A stretch of 64,000 nt of DNA from Streptomyces violascens (GCF_014649955.1 NZ_BMUA01000010.1:62001-126000); one strand, 5' to 3'. Counted from the first letter of the stretch, positions 1 through 8,093 are shown. Notes: generated by a model from the letters alone, not told the origin. Made by a program: numbers and translations.

Positions 1-1257
1 GGACGTGGGCGCCTCGGCGCCCTGCCTCAGCGGTACGACCGCGCGCAGCCGGAACCAGCCCCGGCCGTCGGCGCCGTGGGTGAGGGTGCCGCCGAGTTCG
101 CGCAGGCGGGAGTCGAGCGCGGCGAGGCCGCTGCCCGGCTCCGGCTTGGTAGTGCGGCCACGTCCGACACCGTCGTTGCCGAGCACCAGGACGGCGACGC
201 CGCCGCCGCACTCGGTGCTGATCACACAGCGCTCGGCCTTGCTGTGCCGCAGCATGTTCGTCAGGCCCTCGCCGAGCACGGCGGCGAGCACGGTGTCCAC
301 GGAGGCGGGCAGGTCGCCGCAGCGGTGGCGCACGGTGGTGTCGATGCCGGCCGCCGAGAGCATCGGGACCGCCGCGTTCGCCTCGTCCGACAGGGACATC
401 TGGCGGTAGCCGCGGCTGACCGAACGCACATCGGCGAGCGCCTTGCGCGAGGTGCGCAGCACCTCACCGACCTCCTCGTACGCCCTGGCGGCCTCCTGCG
501 ACGCGTCCGCGAGCAGCCGGTAGGCGAGTTCGCACTTGAGGGAGATCGCGGAGAGGCTGAGCCCGAGCACCTCGTGCAGATCGCGGGCGAACCGTAACCG
601 CTCCCCCGCCACCGCGAGCCGCGACAGTTCCTCGCGCGAGGCGTGCAGCCGGTCGATCATGTCGGACATCCGCGAGAGCCCGATGACGACCAGCGGAATC
701 AGCACCGCCTCGATGCCCCCGTACACGAAGCCCCCGGCGTCGAACCCGAAGTGCTCGAACAGCGCGAGCTCCCCGGCGACCGCGCAGGCGAACAGCGGCC
801 AGCCGAGGGCCGCCGGGAAGACGAGCACCGCCGAAGCCGCGAAGAACTCCGTCGTCCCGCCCCACGCGGCCCCGAACGCGATGATCGGCAGATAGGCGAG
901 CAGGCCTTGGAGCACCCAGGTCGCATACCGGTAGCGGCCGAGCCGAAGGATGAACCCCGGGAAGGAATGGACCAGCTGGAGCCCCATGATCGCGGCGAAC
1001 CCGAACACGGCGGCCACGGCGCGCCACACCGTGGGGTGTTCGGCCCAGACGTGACTGCCGTCGATCACGAAGAAGCCGAGCAACACGCCGGCGGTGATGG
1101 CGATGGCGGTACGCCGCGGCAGCGCCCGCCCGGCCCCGCGGCAGGCCGGGTCCCGGTCGGCAGGTGCGCGGCCCGTCCGGCCCCGGTCCGCCGGCTGTGC
1201 GCCCACCGGTCTCCCACCCGGTCGGCCGCCCGGTCGGCCGACTGCATCGGTCCTCAA
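1..1257 (-). CDS. Sensor histidine kinase, C-terminal end beyond window
   Basis: The reading frame is open from the left edge, so the C-terminus is missing. It encodes a NarL/DesK-type sensor kinase: about five hydrophobic segments, then a HisKA_3 dimerisation box containing RFARDLHEVLG (phospho-acceptor His) and an HATPase region with EGLTNMLRHSK. It is strongly similar to each half of the next kinase gene, so these are tandem paralogues. The start is uncertain. A TTG at 1257 follows GGGGGA closely, and the same arrangement (GGGGGA, spacer, TTG) precedes the neighbouring paralogue; a GTG at 1206 is the alternative. Since its neighbour is a two-kinase fusion, this gene may also continue into a second module off the window. 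No response regulator is visible. Confidence 0.85.
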   Translation of the reverse strand, partial: MRTDAVGRPGGRPGGRPVGAQPADRGRTGRAPADRDPACRGAGRALPRRTAIAITAGVLLGFFVIDGSHVWAEHPTVWRAVAAVFGFAAIMGLQLVHSFPGFILRLGRYRYATWVLQGLLAYLPIIAFGAAWGGTTEFFAASAVLVFPAALGWPLFACAVAGELALFEHFGFDAGGFVYGGIEAVLIPLVVIGLSRMSDMIDRLHASREELSRLAVAGERLRFARDLHEVLGLSLSAISLKCELAYRLLADASQEAARAYEEVGEVLRTSRKALADVRSVSRGYRQMSLSDEANAAVPMLSAAGIDTTVRHRCGDLPASVDTVLAAVLGEGLTNMLRHSKAERCVISTECGGGVAVLVLGNDGVGRGRTTKPEPGSGLAALDSRLRELGGTLTHGADGRGWFRLRAVVPLRQGAEAPTS

Positions 1258-1367
1258 GTCTCCCCCATGAGCTTGCGTTTCTTCGGTTGTGGGTGGTGCA
1301 TCGCGCGTAGACCGCGTGGTGGTGTGGCGGGCGAAACGCCTTCCGGCAGGCCTGGCGCTTCGATGCG

Positions 1368-3770
1368 TCAGGCGACCGCGGCGAGGAGTTCGACCTCGGC
1401 CTTCAGCTCGAACCGGCCGTCCGGCCGGGCCCCCGCCTCCAGGCGGCCGTTCACCGCGTTGACCCGGGTGGTCAGATTGCCGATCCCGCTGCCGCCGTTG
1501 ACCCTCGAGTCGAGCCCGGGGGCGGCACACCCGTCGACGCCGTCGTTGACCAGCGTGAGCCGCACGCCGACGGCGGTGCGCTCCGCCGTGATCTCGCAGT
1601 GGGCGGCCTTGCTGTGCCGCAGCATGTTGGTGAGCCCCTCCCGCAGCATGGTCGCGAGCACGGTCTCCACTTCGCCGGGCAGCTCACCGCAGTCGGTGTC
1701 CACGGTCGCCCGGATCCCCACCCCGGCCAACATCGCGGTAGCGCTCTCCGCCTCCGCGCTCAGACTCATGCGCTGCCGCCCCTCGGCCACCGTACGAACA
1801 TCGGCGAGCGCCTGACGGGCGATCTGCAGCACCTCGGTCAGCTCCGCCTGCGCCTGCACCGGCTTGGTCTGCGCGAGGCGCCGCACCAGCTCACACTTCA
1901 GCGTGATCGCCGACAGGCTGAAGCCGAGCAGATCATGCAGGTCACGCGCGAAACGGAGGCGCTCCGTCGTCACCGCGAGGCGGGCGATCTCCGTACGGGA
2001 GCGGTGCAGTTCGGAGGCGAGTTGGGCCATGCGGGAGAGGCCGAAGACGACCAGGGCGCAGATCGGGGTGTATGCCGCCTCGTAGATCACTTCCAGGGGC
2101 ACATTGCCCGCCGCGTACCAGGCCTCGGTGGTAGCCGCGGTCATCACGGCGACGGCGGGCCAGGCTGCCGGAGCGGGGAGAAGCAGCAGGGCCGAGCCTG
2201 CCACGAAGCCGGGCAGACCGAGCCAGGCATCGCCAAGGAACACGTACGGCACGAACTGGATCAGTGCCATCACGCCCAGCGTCCCGTACCGGAGTACGCG
2301 GGTACTCCGGGTCACCTCGTCGAACCGCCGGTGGAAGGACACCACGAGTTGCAGCCCGAGCAGGGCCAGCATGCAGAGTTCCGCACCGATCGCCTTGCCG
2401 GTCGACAGCCGGAAGGACTGCACGATCACGGAGTTGGCGAGCAAGTAGCCGATCAGAACGGCCACGGCGATCCTGCCGGCCACCCGGGGGGCCACGTCTG
2501 CGTGACCGAACCCGCGCGGCTGCGGAGCCGTGTCCGACGAAGGGTCCTGGGCAGCCCGGCTCGCGGCCGGCGCGGGCGTGGTGCCCGGCTCGGGGCACTC
2601 ATTCACGGGTACGGAGGCGGTCAGCCGAAAGCAACCGTTCTCGCCGGGGCCGTGCGCCAGGGTGCCGCCGAGCCCCTGGATCCGTTCGTCGAGCGCCGCG
2701 AGCCCACCGTGCGTGCCGTTCTTCGCCTGCCTCCCCGAACGCCCCACGCCATCGTTGGCGAGCGTCAGCAGCACGGCGCCGTCACGCCGCTCGGCGGTGA
2801 TCTCGCACTGCTCGGCCTTGCTGTGCCGCAGCATGTTGGTGAGCCCCTCGCGCAGCACGGTCGCAAGGACGGTGTCCACCGGTCCGGGGAGCACCCCCGC
2901 GTCGAAGCGCAGTGTTGTCCGGATTCCGGCGGCCTCCAACATCGACACCGCAGCGTCCGCCTCGCCCCGCAGCGACATCTCCCGGTAGCCCCGGCTGACC
3001 GAACGCACATCGGCAAGCGCCTTGCGCGAGGTCCGCAGAATTTGCGCCAGCTCCTCCTGCGCCTTCGCCGGAGAATCCGCGAACAGCCGGTACGCCAGCT
3101 CGCACTTCAGCGTGATCGCGGACAGGCTGAAGCCGAGAACGTCGTGCAGGTCGCGGGCGAACCGCAGCCGCTCTCCGGCCACCGCGAGCCGCGAGAGCTC
3201 CGTACGTGAACGGTGCAGCTTAACGATCAGGTCCGACATCCGCGAAAGACCGACCACAATCAAGGCGATCAGAATGGCGTCGAAGGTGCTGTAGAGAATG
3301 GTGGCCTCGTCGCCCCCGGTGTTCACGATGCCCAGGAAGGTGGCAACGGTCACGGCGCCGAAGAGGGGCCAGCCGAGCGCCGCCGGGAACACCAGCACGG
3401 CGGACGCCGCGAGGAAGGCCTGCATACCGCCCCACGCGTCCCCGACCAACAGCATCGGAACGTAGGTGAGCAGCGCCTGGAGCGCCCAGGTCGCATACCG
3501 GTAGCGGCGCAGACCCGGAAGGAACTCCGGGAAGGAGTGGCTGAGTTGCAGAACCAGGATCGCGCCGAAGCCGAATACGGCACTGACGCGTTCCCATACC
3601 GGCGGGTGCTCGACCCACATGAAGGAGCCGTCGATCACGAAGAAACCCAGCAGCACCACGGCCGTGATGGCTATGGCTTTGCGTTGCGGCAACACCCGAC
3701 TGCCGACGTCGGCGGAGCTCATCTCCGCCCGATCGCCTATTTCTGCTTTCAACTGTCCCCCATGGCTCAC
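1368..3770 (-). CDS. Tandem double sensor histidine kinase (two fused kinases)
   Basis: This 800-residue protein contains two complete NarL/DesK-like sensor kinases in one chain. Module 1 (about residues 30-390) has several membrane segments, RFARDLHDVLG with His about 209, and an ATPase N-box EGLTNMLRHSK near 308-318. A proline/alanine-rich linker (about 391-430) leads to module 2, which repeats the same plan with His about 612 and the same N-box. Each module alone has the usual family length, so this is an in-frame duplication/fusion. The longest start is a GTG at 3770 without a clear ribosome site; TTG at 3752 after GGGGGA or ATG at 3722 are plausible. It lies 77 bp downstream of the SagB-like gene on the same strand. 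There is no receiver domain and no adjacent response regulator. Confidence 0.88.
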   Translation of the reverse strand: MSHGGQLKAEIGDRAEMSSADVGSRVLPQRKAIAITAVVLLGFFVIDGSFMWVEHPPVWERVSAVFGFGAILVLQLSHSFPEFLPGLRRYRYATWALQALLTYVPMLLVGDAWGGMQAFLAASAVLVFPAALGWPLFGAVTVATFLGIVNTGGDEATILYSTFDAILIALIVVGLSRMSDLIVKLHRSRTELSRLAVAGERLRFARDLHDVLGFSLSAITLKCELAYRLFADSPAKAQEELAQILRTSRKALADVRSVSRGYREMSLRGEADAAVSMLEAAGIRTTLRFDAGVLPGPVDTVLATVLREGLTNMLRHSKAEQCEITAERRDGAVLLTLANDGVGRSGRQAKNGTHGGLAALDERIQGLGGTLAHGPGENGCFRLTASVPVNECPEPGTTPAPAASRAAQDPSSDTAPQPRGFGHADVAPRVAGRIAVAVLIGYLLANSVIVQSFRLSTGKAIGAELCMLALLGLQLVVSFHRRFDEVTRSTRVLRYGTLGVMALIQFVPYVFLGDAWLGLPGFVAGSALLLLPAPAAWPAVAVMTAATTEAWYAAGNVPLEVIYEAAYTPICALVVFGLSRMAQLASELHRSRTEIARLAVTTERLRFARDLHDLLGFSLSAITLKCELVRRLAQTKPVQAQAELTEVLQIARQALADVRTVAEGRQRMSLSAEAESATAMLAGVGIRATVDTDCGELPGEVETVLATMLREGLTNMLRHSKAAHCEITAERTAVGVRLTLVNDGVDGCAAPGLDSRVNGGSGIGNLTTRVNAVNGRLEAGARPDGRFELKAEVELLAAVA

Positions 3771-3847
3771 GGTGCTCGGTCAGAAGCACGTCCCCGGTCC
3801 GGATCATAGGTAATCCGGAGGCCGAATCTGTAGTGCTCGACCGGTTC

Positions 3848-4492
3848 TCACAGCCGGGCGGCACCTTTGAGATCCACCGCGGAAAGCATCCCGGCGGCGA
3901 CCGCGTAGGCGCGGGCGGCCCGGACGACGGTCTGCGGCAGTGGAACGTCCAGCGGTGACCGAAAATCGACCTTCCCTCCCTGCAGGTGGAGCAGCAGCCG
4001 GGGAGCGTCGGGGCCGTGCAGCTCGATGCGGTGGTCGCAGCCCTCGTACGAGAGCACCGGATCGCTCCCCGGCCTGCGCAACACCGCTCCCTTCGGCACG
4101 CGGAGTTCGCCTCCGGGGGCGACCGGCGGCGGGCGGAAGGACGCACGCGGTGAGAGCGGGACCACGCTCAGCAGCGGCGAGGCGCCGATCGCGAGATGGC
4201 GCACGATCACGTGCTGGAGCGGGGCCAGGGCGTCGAGCAACTCCCGCGAGGCCTCGTTCCACTCGCCCTCGGGCACGTCGTAGCCGGGAAAGCCGGGCAC
4301 CACGTTGGCGAGCGACACCGGGCCCAGCTGCATCCGGCGCAGCGCCTCGCACAGCAGCGGCCCCGGGCGTTCCAGGTGCAGCTCCCCCCACGGTGTGCGC
4401 AGCACGGTGCTCTGACCGAACAGCACCGTGACGTCCTCGCGCAGCGACCAGAACTCACCGAGTTCGCGGGCCGCGAGGCGGTCGATACGCAT
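3848..4492 (-). CDS. SagB-like N-terminal domain protein lacking the nitroreductase domain
   Basis: The protein has 214 residues. The segments TPWGELHLERPGP and SYEGCDHRIELHGPDA, each followed by a short helical region, resemble the duplicated winged-helix-like N-terminal part of SagB-type azoline dehydrogenases, as does the linker VVPLSPRASF. Full SagB proteins continue into an FMN-binding nitroreductase domain of about 200 residues. Here the frame stops at residue 214 and the next gene begins 77 bp later, so no catalytic flavin domain is encoded. The family call comes from pattern memory, not a search. ATG 4492 is chosen because GAGAGG lies just upstream; longer in-frame sequence only shadows the cyclodehydratase gene. 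It sits 53 bp after that gene and is probably co-transcribed. It may be a scaffold, a leader-binding partner or a decayed dehydrogenase. Confidence 0.6.
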   Translation of the reverse strand: MRIDRLAARELGEFWSLREDVTVLFGQSTVLRTPWGELHLERPGPLLCEALRRMQLGPVSLANVVPGFPGYDVPEGEWNEASRELLDALAPLQHVIVRHLAIGASPLLSVVPLSPRASFRPPPVAPGGELRVPKGAVLRRPGSDPVLSYEGCDHRIELHGPDAPRLLLHLQGGKVDFRSPLDVPLPQTVVRAARAYAVAAGMLSAVDLKGAARL

Positions 4493-4545
4493 GAGAGAGG
4501 GTCCTTCCACCGGCAGGGTGTGGTGTTCGCGTGCGATGTACGGGT

Positions 4546-6828
4546 TCAGAGGAAGAGCGGGACCGGGTTGAGGTCCTCGTACGGGGTCGGCGCGGCCAGT
4601 CTGCCGAGCTGCACCGGGACGTCGAAGAGGCGTCCGGGGGCGTAGCGGGCCCAATGGGGTCTGAGTCCGGGCACCACCACCTTGACCACCGGCAGGCCCA
4701 CGTCGGGCCGCGTCTGGTCGAGTACGAGGAGTTCCATCCCCTTGCCGCGCAGCAGCCCTACGACCGCCTCGATGTCCTCGTACAGGTCGTCGTTCGGAGT
4801 GTAGGGGTGCGTGTCCGGGCCCGTCGGGGCGCAGTCCGCGGGGAGGAGATAGGGATGAGCTTCCACGGTCGCCGTACGCAGCCATTCGCGTACGTCGGGG
4901 TCCTCGGCGGCCGCGCGGGAGACGCTGCCGTCGGGTGCCACCACGTGCGGCATCATCTGGTTCAGCTCGGTCAGGGCGCGGCGCAGCGCGATCGCGGGGT
5001 CGAAGTGGGCACCGAAGCCGAACATGATGTCCTGCCGCTGCCCAGGTTCGGCGCCGCCAATCCTCGACAGCGCGGCCATGACGGGGATGCCGAGGTCGGC
5101 GGTCAGATCGAGCACCCACACGTCACGGCCCAACGAGGCGTGTACGCGCTTGAGTTCACTGATCCACGGATCGTCGTAGGCGTCGACGTCCACGGCGGGA
5201 TGGCGCGTGCGGTTGTACCACCACAGGGCCAGCGCGTCACGCTCGACGAGTTCGAGGAAGCCCTGGAGCACGGCGTCCTCCAGCGTCCCCCCGGCCGCGG
5301 TGCCGTTGGAGGTGGCCAGGCAGGAGAACGCACCGGGCGGCTGCGGCACTCCGTAGTAGAGCAGCGCGGTGGGGAGCAGCTTGTGCCGCTGCTCGGTCAC
5401 CGACCACAGCGGTGTCCAGTCGGTGGCCGTGTCCTCTTCGAAGGGGTCGGCCACGTGCTGGAAGGGGCCGTGGGCCTCGTTCCACACATCGCGGCCGGTG
5501 AACTGCCGCGCGTCGTAGAGCTGAACGTCGTTGGGGTGGACCGCGTCCCCGATCAGTTCGCGATAGCTGGCGCGGACCGTTGTCTCGCCGCCCTCGAAGT
5601 GTCCGGAGTGGCGCTCCAATGCCTCGGCGAGGGCGCTGACCCTGGCCTGGACCTCGGTGGCGCCCTTGCCTCCGCACGAGGCACGCAAGCCACCCCGTAT
5701 CGCGCCGAGGCCCTGGGTTCCCGCGGCCGGATTGAGGCCCGCGGAGAAGGAGTTGAAGAAGGCGGGGCCGCACTCGTTGCGATTGATGCCTCGTACCAGG
5801 CCGGTGACCGGGTCGACCAAGTGGCCGTACCGGTCGAGGAGTTGCTGAGGCGTAAGGCTGCGGTGGCCGTTTCCGTTGGTGTCCCGCTTGATGCGCGAGC
5901 GCAGCACGACCGGAGCCTGCACCTGGGCGGTGGTCATGCCGGGCTCGCCGCACGTGGCGCACTGCGGGCGGCGTACGACCGGGTGGAGCTCACCGGCGAG
6001 GGTGAGCCCGTCGAGCGTGCGCAGCGCCTGCTGGCTCGCATCGCGGTATCCGGCGAGCCACTTGGCGGCTTCGAGACCGGCCAGCTGAAGAGCGGCGAGC
6101 CGGGCGGCGGGCAGCGTGCAGGAGGGCCGGGGCACCGGGCCCGAGCGGCCCAGCATGCGCTGGACGTGCGCCTCCACCGGGCGGGTCCGCCACAGGCGTT
6201 CGGCCACGCAGGACCAGCAGGGCCCGTCCAGGTCACCGAAGAAGGGGCCGATCCACATCTCGGTGCCCTCGGTCTTCACCGGCAGCCAGCGGCGGCCCGT
6301 GGCACGGAACTCGGCGTCGATGACGGCCAGTTCGGGGTCGAGGTAGTCGTCGCAGAGGACGAGCGTGAGTTCGGCGGCGCCATCGATGGTGGTGGCGAGT
6401 CCTGCGGCGGCCAGGCTCGCGGACAGTTCGTCCGCGTCCGTGCTGCCGACGGAGGTGACGCGTACGGTGCCGTGGGCCAGGGCGGCGGCCGCCCTTGTTC
6501 CGTCCAGTCCTGCCGCTTCCCAGTAGGCCTGCTCGGCGGCCTCCTGCGCACTCACCTGGCGCTCGCGGCCGCACAGCAGCCCGGCGCCGGTCAGCCGCGA
6601 CACCAGCCGGGCGGCCTGCCCGGAGGGGAGCGCGTCCGCGGTGTCCTGGGCGATGCGCTCCAGGGGGCGGGTGCCGTCGAGGAAGGGAGCGAGCCGGGCG
6701 ATCTGCTCGCCGTGCAGTGCGGTGACGCGCTGGTCGGAGATGAGGTACACCGCTTCACCGGGCACCTGCTCGACCCGCAGGTGCGGCTTGAAGCCCAGGA
6801 GCGGGGCGGCGGTCTGGACGGCCCCCAT
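4546..6828 (-). CDS. Fused E1-like/YcaO azoline-forming cyclodehydratase (TOMM C-D protein)
   Basis: This 760-residue protein should cyclise Cys/Ser/Thr of a precursor peptide to azolines using ATP. The first 90 residues look like a PqqD/RRE-type leader-binding region. The E1-like part carries two CxxC pairs, C204/C207 (CWSC) and C290/C293 (CATC), expected to bind zinc. The YcaO part starts near 310 and shows ALAEALERHSG (about 399-409) and LELVERDALALWWYNR, family ATP/Mg-binding segments. The C-terminus NPVPLFL is proline-containing, as often seen in YcaO enzymes. The start is ATG 6828, which shares its A with the TGA of the precursor gene; an upstream in-frame ATG at 6882 lies inside the precursor. 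It is translationally coupled to the precursor. Confidence 0.9.
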   Translation of the reverse strand: MGAVQTAAPLLGFKPHLRVEQVPGEAVYLISDQRVTALHGEQIARLAPFLDGTRPLERIAQDTADALPSGQAARLVSRLTGAGLLCGRERQVSAQEAAEQAYWEAAGLDGTRAAAALAHGTVRVTSVGSTDADELSASLAAAGLATTIDGAAELTLVLCDDYLDPELAVIDAEFRATGRRWLPVKTEGTEMWIGPFFGDLDGPCWSCVAERLWRTRPVEAHVQRMLGRSGPVPRPSCTLPAARLAALQLAGLEAAKWLAGYRDASQQALRTLDGLTLAGELHPVVRRPQCATCGEPGMTTAQVQAPVVLRSRIKRDTNGNGHRSLTPQQLLDRYGHLVDPVTGLVRGINRNECGPAFFNSFSAGLNPAAGTQGLGAIRGGLRASCGGKGATEVQARVSALAEALERHSGHFEGGETTVRASYRELIGDAVHPNDVQLYDARQFTGRDVWNEAHGPFQHVADPFEEDTATDWTPLWSVTEQRHKLLPTALLYYGVPQPPGAFSCLATSNGTAAGGTLEDAVLQGFLELVERDALALWWYNRTRHPAVDVDAYDDPWISELKRVHASLGRDVWVLDLTADLGIPVMAALSRIGGAEPGQRQDIMFGFGAHFDPAIALRRALTELNQMMPHVVAPDGSVSRAAAEDPDVREWLRTATVEAHPYLLPADCAPTGPDTHPYTPNDDLYEDIEAVVGLLRGKGMELLVLDQTRPDVGLPVVKVVVPGLRPHWARYAPGRLFDVPVQLGRLAAPTPYEDLNPVPLFL

Positions 6829-6977
6829 CAGGCGGCGTCTACGAGGGCGGCCGGACCCGGAGTGACCCAGCTTCCTATGCACGACTTCGGCGCCTGAGCC
6901 ATCGTCAGGTAGCCGCCGAACTCTTCGATCACAAGGTCGTCACCGACAGAAACAGCGAGAGCGACGTTCGCATTCAT
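6828..6977 (-). CDS. Putative RiPP (TOMM) precursor peptide
   Basis: This 49-residue peptide starts at ATG 6977, about 6 nt after the ribosome site AGGGGGA, and its TGA overlaps the cyclodehydratase ATG. The acidic, hydrophobic N-terminal part (GDDLVIEEFGGYL, residues 12-24) looks like a leader recognised by an E1/RRE domain. The C-terminal part (from about residue 29) has Ser32, Cys33, Ser36 and Thr39 within KSCIGSWVTPGP and ends in ALVDAA. Ser32-Cys33 is the most obvious cyclisation site. I do not recognise it as a known precursor. The leader/core border is not evident: there is no GG-type cleavage motif apart from Gly21-Gly22, which may lie within the leader. No protease or exporter specific to it is seen in the window. 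Confidence 0.78.
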   Translation of the reverse strand: MNANVALAVSVGDDLVIEEFGGYLTMAQAPKSCIGSWVTPGPAALVDAA

Positions 6978-7274
6978 GGTTTTCCCCCTGGCAGACAGCT
7001 GACGAGGACCAGGGGGACCTGAACCCCTAGCCGTCGGCCCTCGACTTCCGGTCGGGCCGACGTCCAGAACTCTGCCGGGTCGGCCGAATCCGCCCCAGTG
7101 CCGCGGTCACGGGATGCACATGAAACTTTCATACTCGTCCCCAGGACACTCACATGTCGGGTTCAGGAGCCCGGCACTGCCGTAAGTCCGGGCTGGGTGA
7201 CAGCTTTTGAGGGTGCTTGGAGCCGGGTCCGAAACCATCGGGTCATCCGGCAGATCCGACCCCGGAGGAATCCC
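6978..7274. promoter_or_regulatory. Divergent intergenic region between RiPP operon and SARP gene
   Basis: This 297-bp region must hold the promoters of both the leftward RiPP operon and the rightward SARP gene. Visible structure includes the near-precursor hairpin, a 9-bp inverted repeat (CGTCGGCCC at 7032-7040 with GGGCCGACG at 7054-7062) and an AT-rich 13-bp palindrome ATGAAACTTTCAT (7120-7132). There is also a weak 11-bp-period pair, TTGAGGG (7207) and TGGAGCC (7218), that might be a SARP site. No convincing -35/-10 pair could be assigned by eye. Confidence 0.5.
6983..7017 (-). promoter_or_regulatory. Hairpin that can sequester the precursor ribosome-binding site
   Basis: In the minus-strand transcript, TCCCCCTGG (7017-7009) is perfectly complementary to CCAGGGGGA (6991-6983), with a 17-nt loop. 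The second arm is the ribosome-binding site of the precursor gene, six bases before its ATG. The structure would hide the site and could make translation conditional. This is read directly from sequence; function is inferred. Confidence 0.55.
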
Positions 7275-8093
7275 ATGGAGATCAAGGTTCTCGGTCCGCT
7301 CATGGCCGAGTCGGGCGGCACGTCGGTCGTCCCGAGCGCCGGCAAGCCCCGGCAGATACTGGCGCTGCTCTCGGTGTACGCCAACCAGGTCATGCCGGTG
7401 CCGACGCTGATGGAGGAGATCTGGGGCGCCGACATGCCCCGCAGCGCGCTGACCACCCTGCAGACGTACATCCTTCAGCTGCGCCGGCTGATCGCGGGGG
7501 CGCTCGGCCCGGACAGCCCCTACACCGCACGTGAGGTGCTCGCCACCCGGCACGGTGGCTACCTCCTCGAAGTGACGCCGGGTGCGGTGGACGTGCACGA
7601 GTACGACCGTCTGGTGGCGACCGGGCGCGGCGCCGCCGAGCGCGGTGACGACGAGAGCGCCGCCGCGCTCTACCGCGAGGCGCTCGGCATGTGGCGCGGT
7701 CCGGCCCTGGTGGACGTCCGCCTCGGCCCGCTCCTGGAGATCGAGCTCGTACGTCTCGAAGAGAGCCGGCTCGGCGTGCTCGAGCAGCGGATCGACTCCG
7801 ATCTGCGGCTCGGGCGGCACATGCAACTGCTCGCCGAACTCACGTCCCTGACGGCCCGTCACCCGCTGCACGAGGGCCTGCACGCCCAGTGCATGGTGGC
7901 GCTGTACCGCTCCGGCCGGCAGTGGCAGGCCCTGGACGTGTTCCAGAACCTGCGGCGCGGGCTCGCCGACGAGCTGGGGCTCGACCCCTCGGCGCGGCTC
8001 CAGCAGCTGCACCGCGCGGTGCTCGCCGGTGACCCGGCGCTCGACTCGCACCTGGCCGGGCGTCGCCCGGTGCTCGACCTCTTCGCCGCCTGA
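7275..8093 (+). CDS. SARP-family pathway-specific transcriptional activator
   Basis: This 272-residue protein has the AfsR/SARP layout: an N-terminal OmpR-like winged helix (MEIKVLGPL to about residue 80, including LQTYILQLRRL) and a bacterial transcriptional activator domain (about 95-250, with ALYREALGMWRGPAL and HEGLHAQCMVALYRSGR). ATG 7275 is chosen for the GGAGGA six bases upstream; upstream in-frame sequence has no such site. There are no TPR or NB-ARC extensions, so it is a small SARP like ActII-ORF4 or DnrI. No in-frame TTA codon was seen, so dependence on the bldA tRNA is not expected. It likely activates the polyketide/sugar operons through the 11-bp-period repeats found upstream of them. 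Confidence 0.92.
   Translation: MEIKVLGPLMAESGGTSVVPSAGKPRQILALLSVYANQVMPVPTLMEEIWGADMPRSALTTLQTYILQLRRLIAGALGPDSPYTAREVLATRHGGYLLEVTPGAVDVHEYDRLVATGRGAAERGDDESAAALYREALGMWRGPALVDVRLGPLLEIELVRLEESRLGVLEQRIDSDLRLGRHMQLLAELTSLTARHPLHEGLHAQCMVALYRSGRQWQALDVFQNLRRGLADELGLDPSARLQQLHRAVLAGDPALDSHLAGRRPVLDLFAA

Noticed and set aside
464..1027. Minus-strand frame of 187 residues in the first kb
   Set aside because: Arg/Gly/Ala-rich shadow of the partial histidine kinase, whose true frame is open to the window edge.
4493..5119. Longer 423-residue frame for the SagB-like gene
   Set aside because: Its first 209 residues are Arg/Pro-rich shadow of the cyclodehydratase read in another frame; the GAGAGG plus ATG at 4492 fits the true start.
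6829..6882. Upstream ATG at 6882 extending the cyclodehydratase by 18 residues
   Set aside because: The extension lies out of frame inside the precursor peptide gene and is Arg-rich shadow sequence; ATG 6828 overlaps the precursor stop and begins the conserved region.
7032..7062. Inverted repeat CGTCGGCCC/GGGCCGACG as a terminator
   Set aside because: It lies within the divergent promoter region, upstream of both genes, with no T-tract; more likely an operator or chance GC-rich dyad.
7098..7274. Longer SARP start giving 331 residues
   Set aside because: The extra N-terminal residues have no family similarity, and a clear GGAGGA precedes ATG 7275.
7275..8093. bldA (TTA codon) control of the SARP gene
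   Set aside because: Reading the frame showed no TTA codon.
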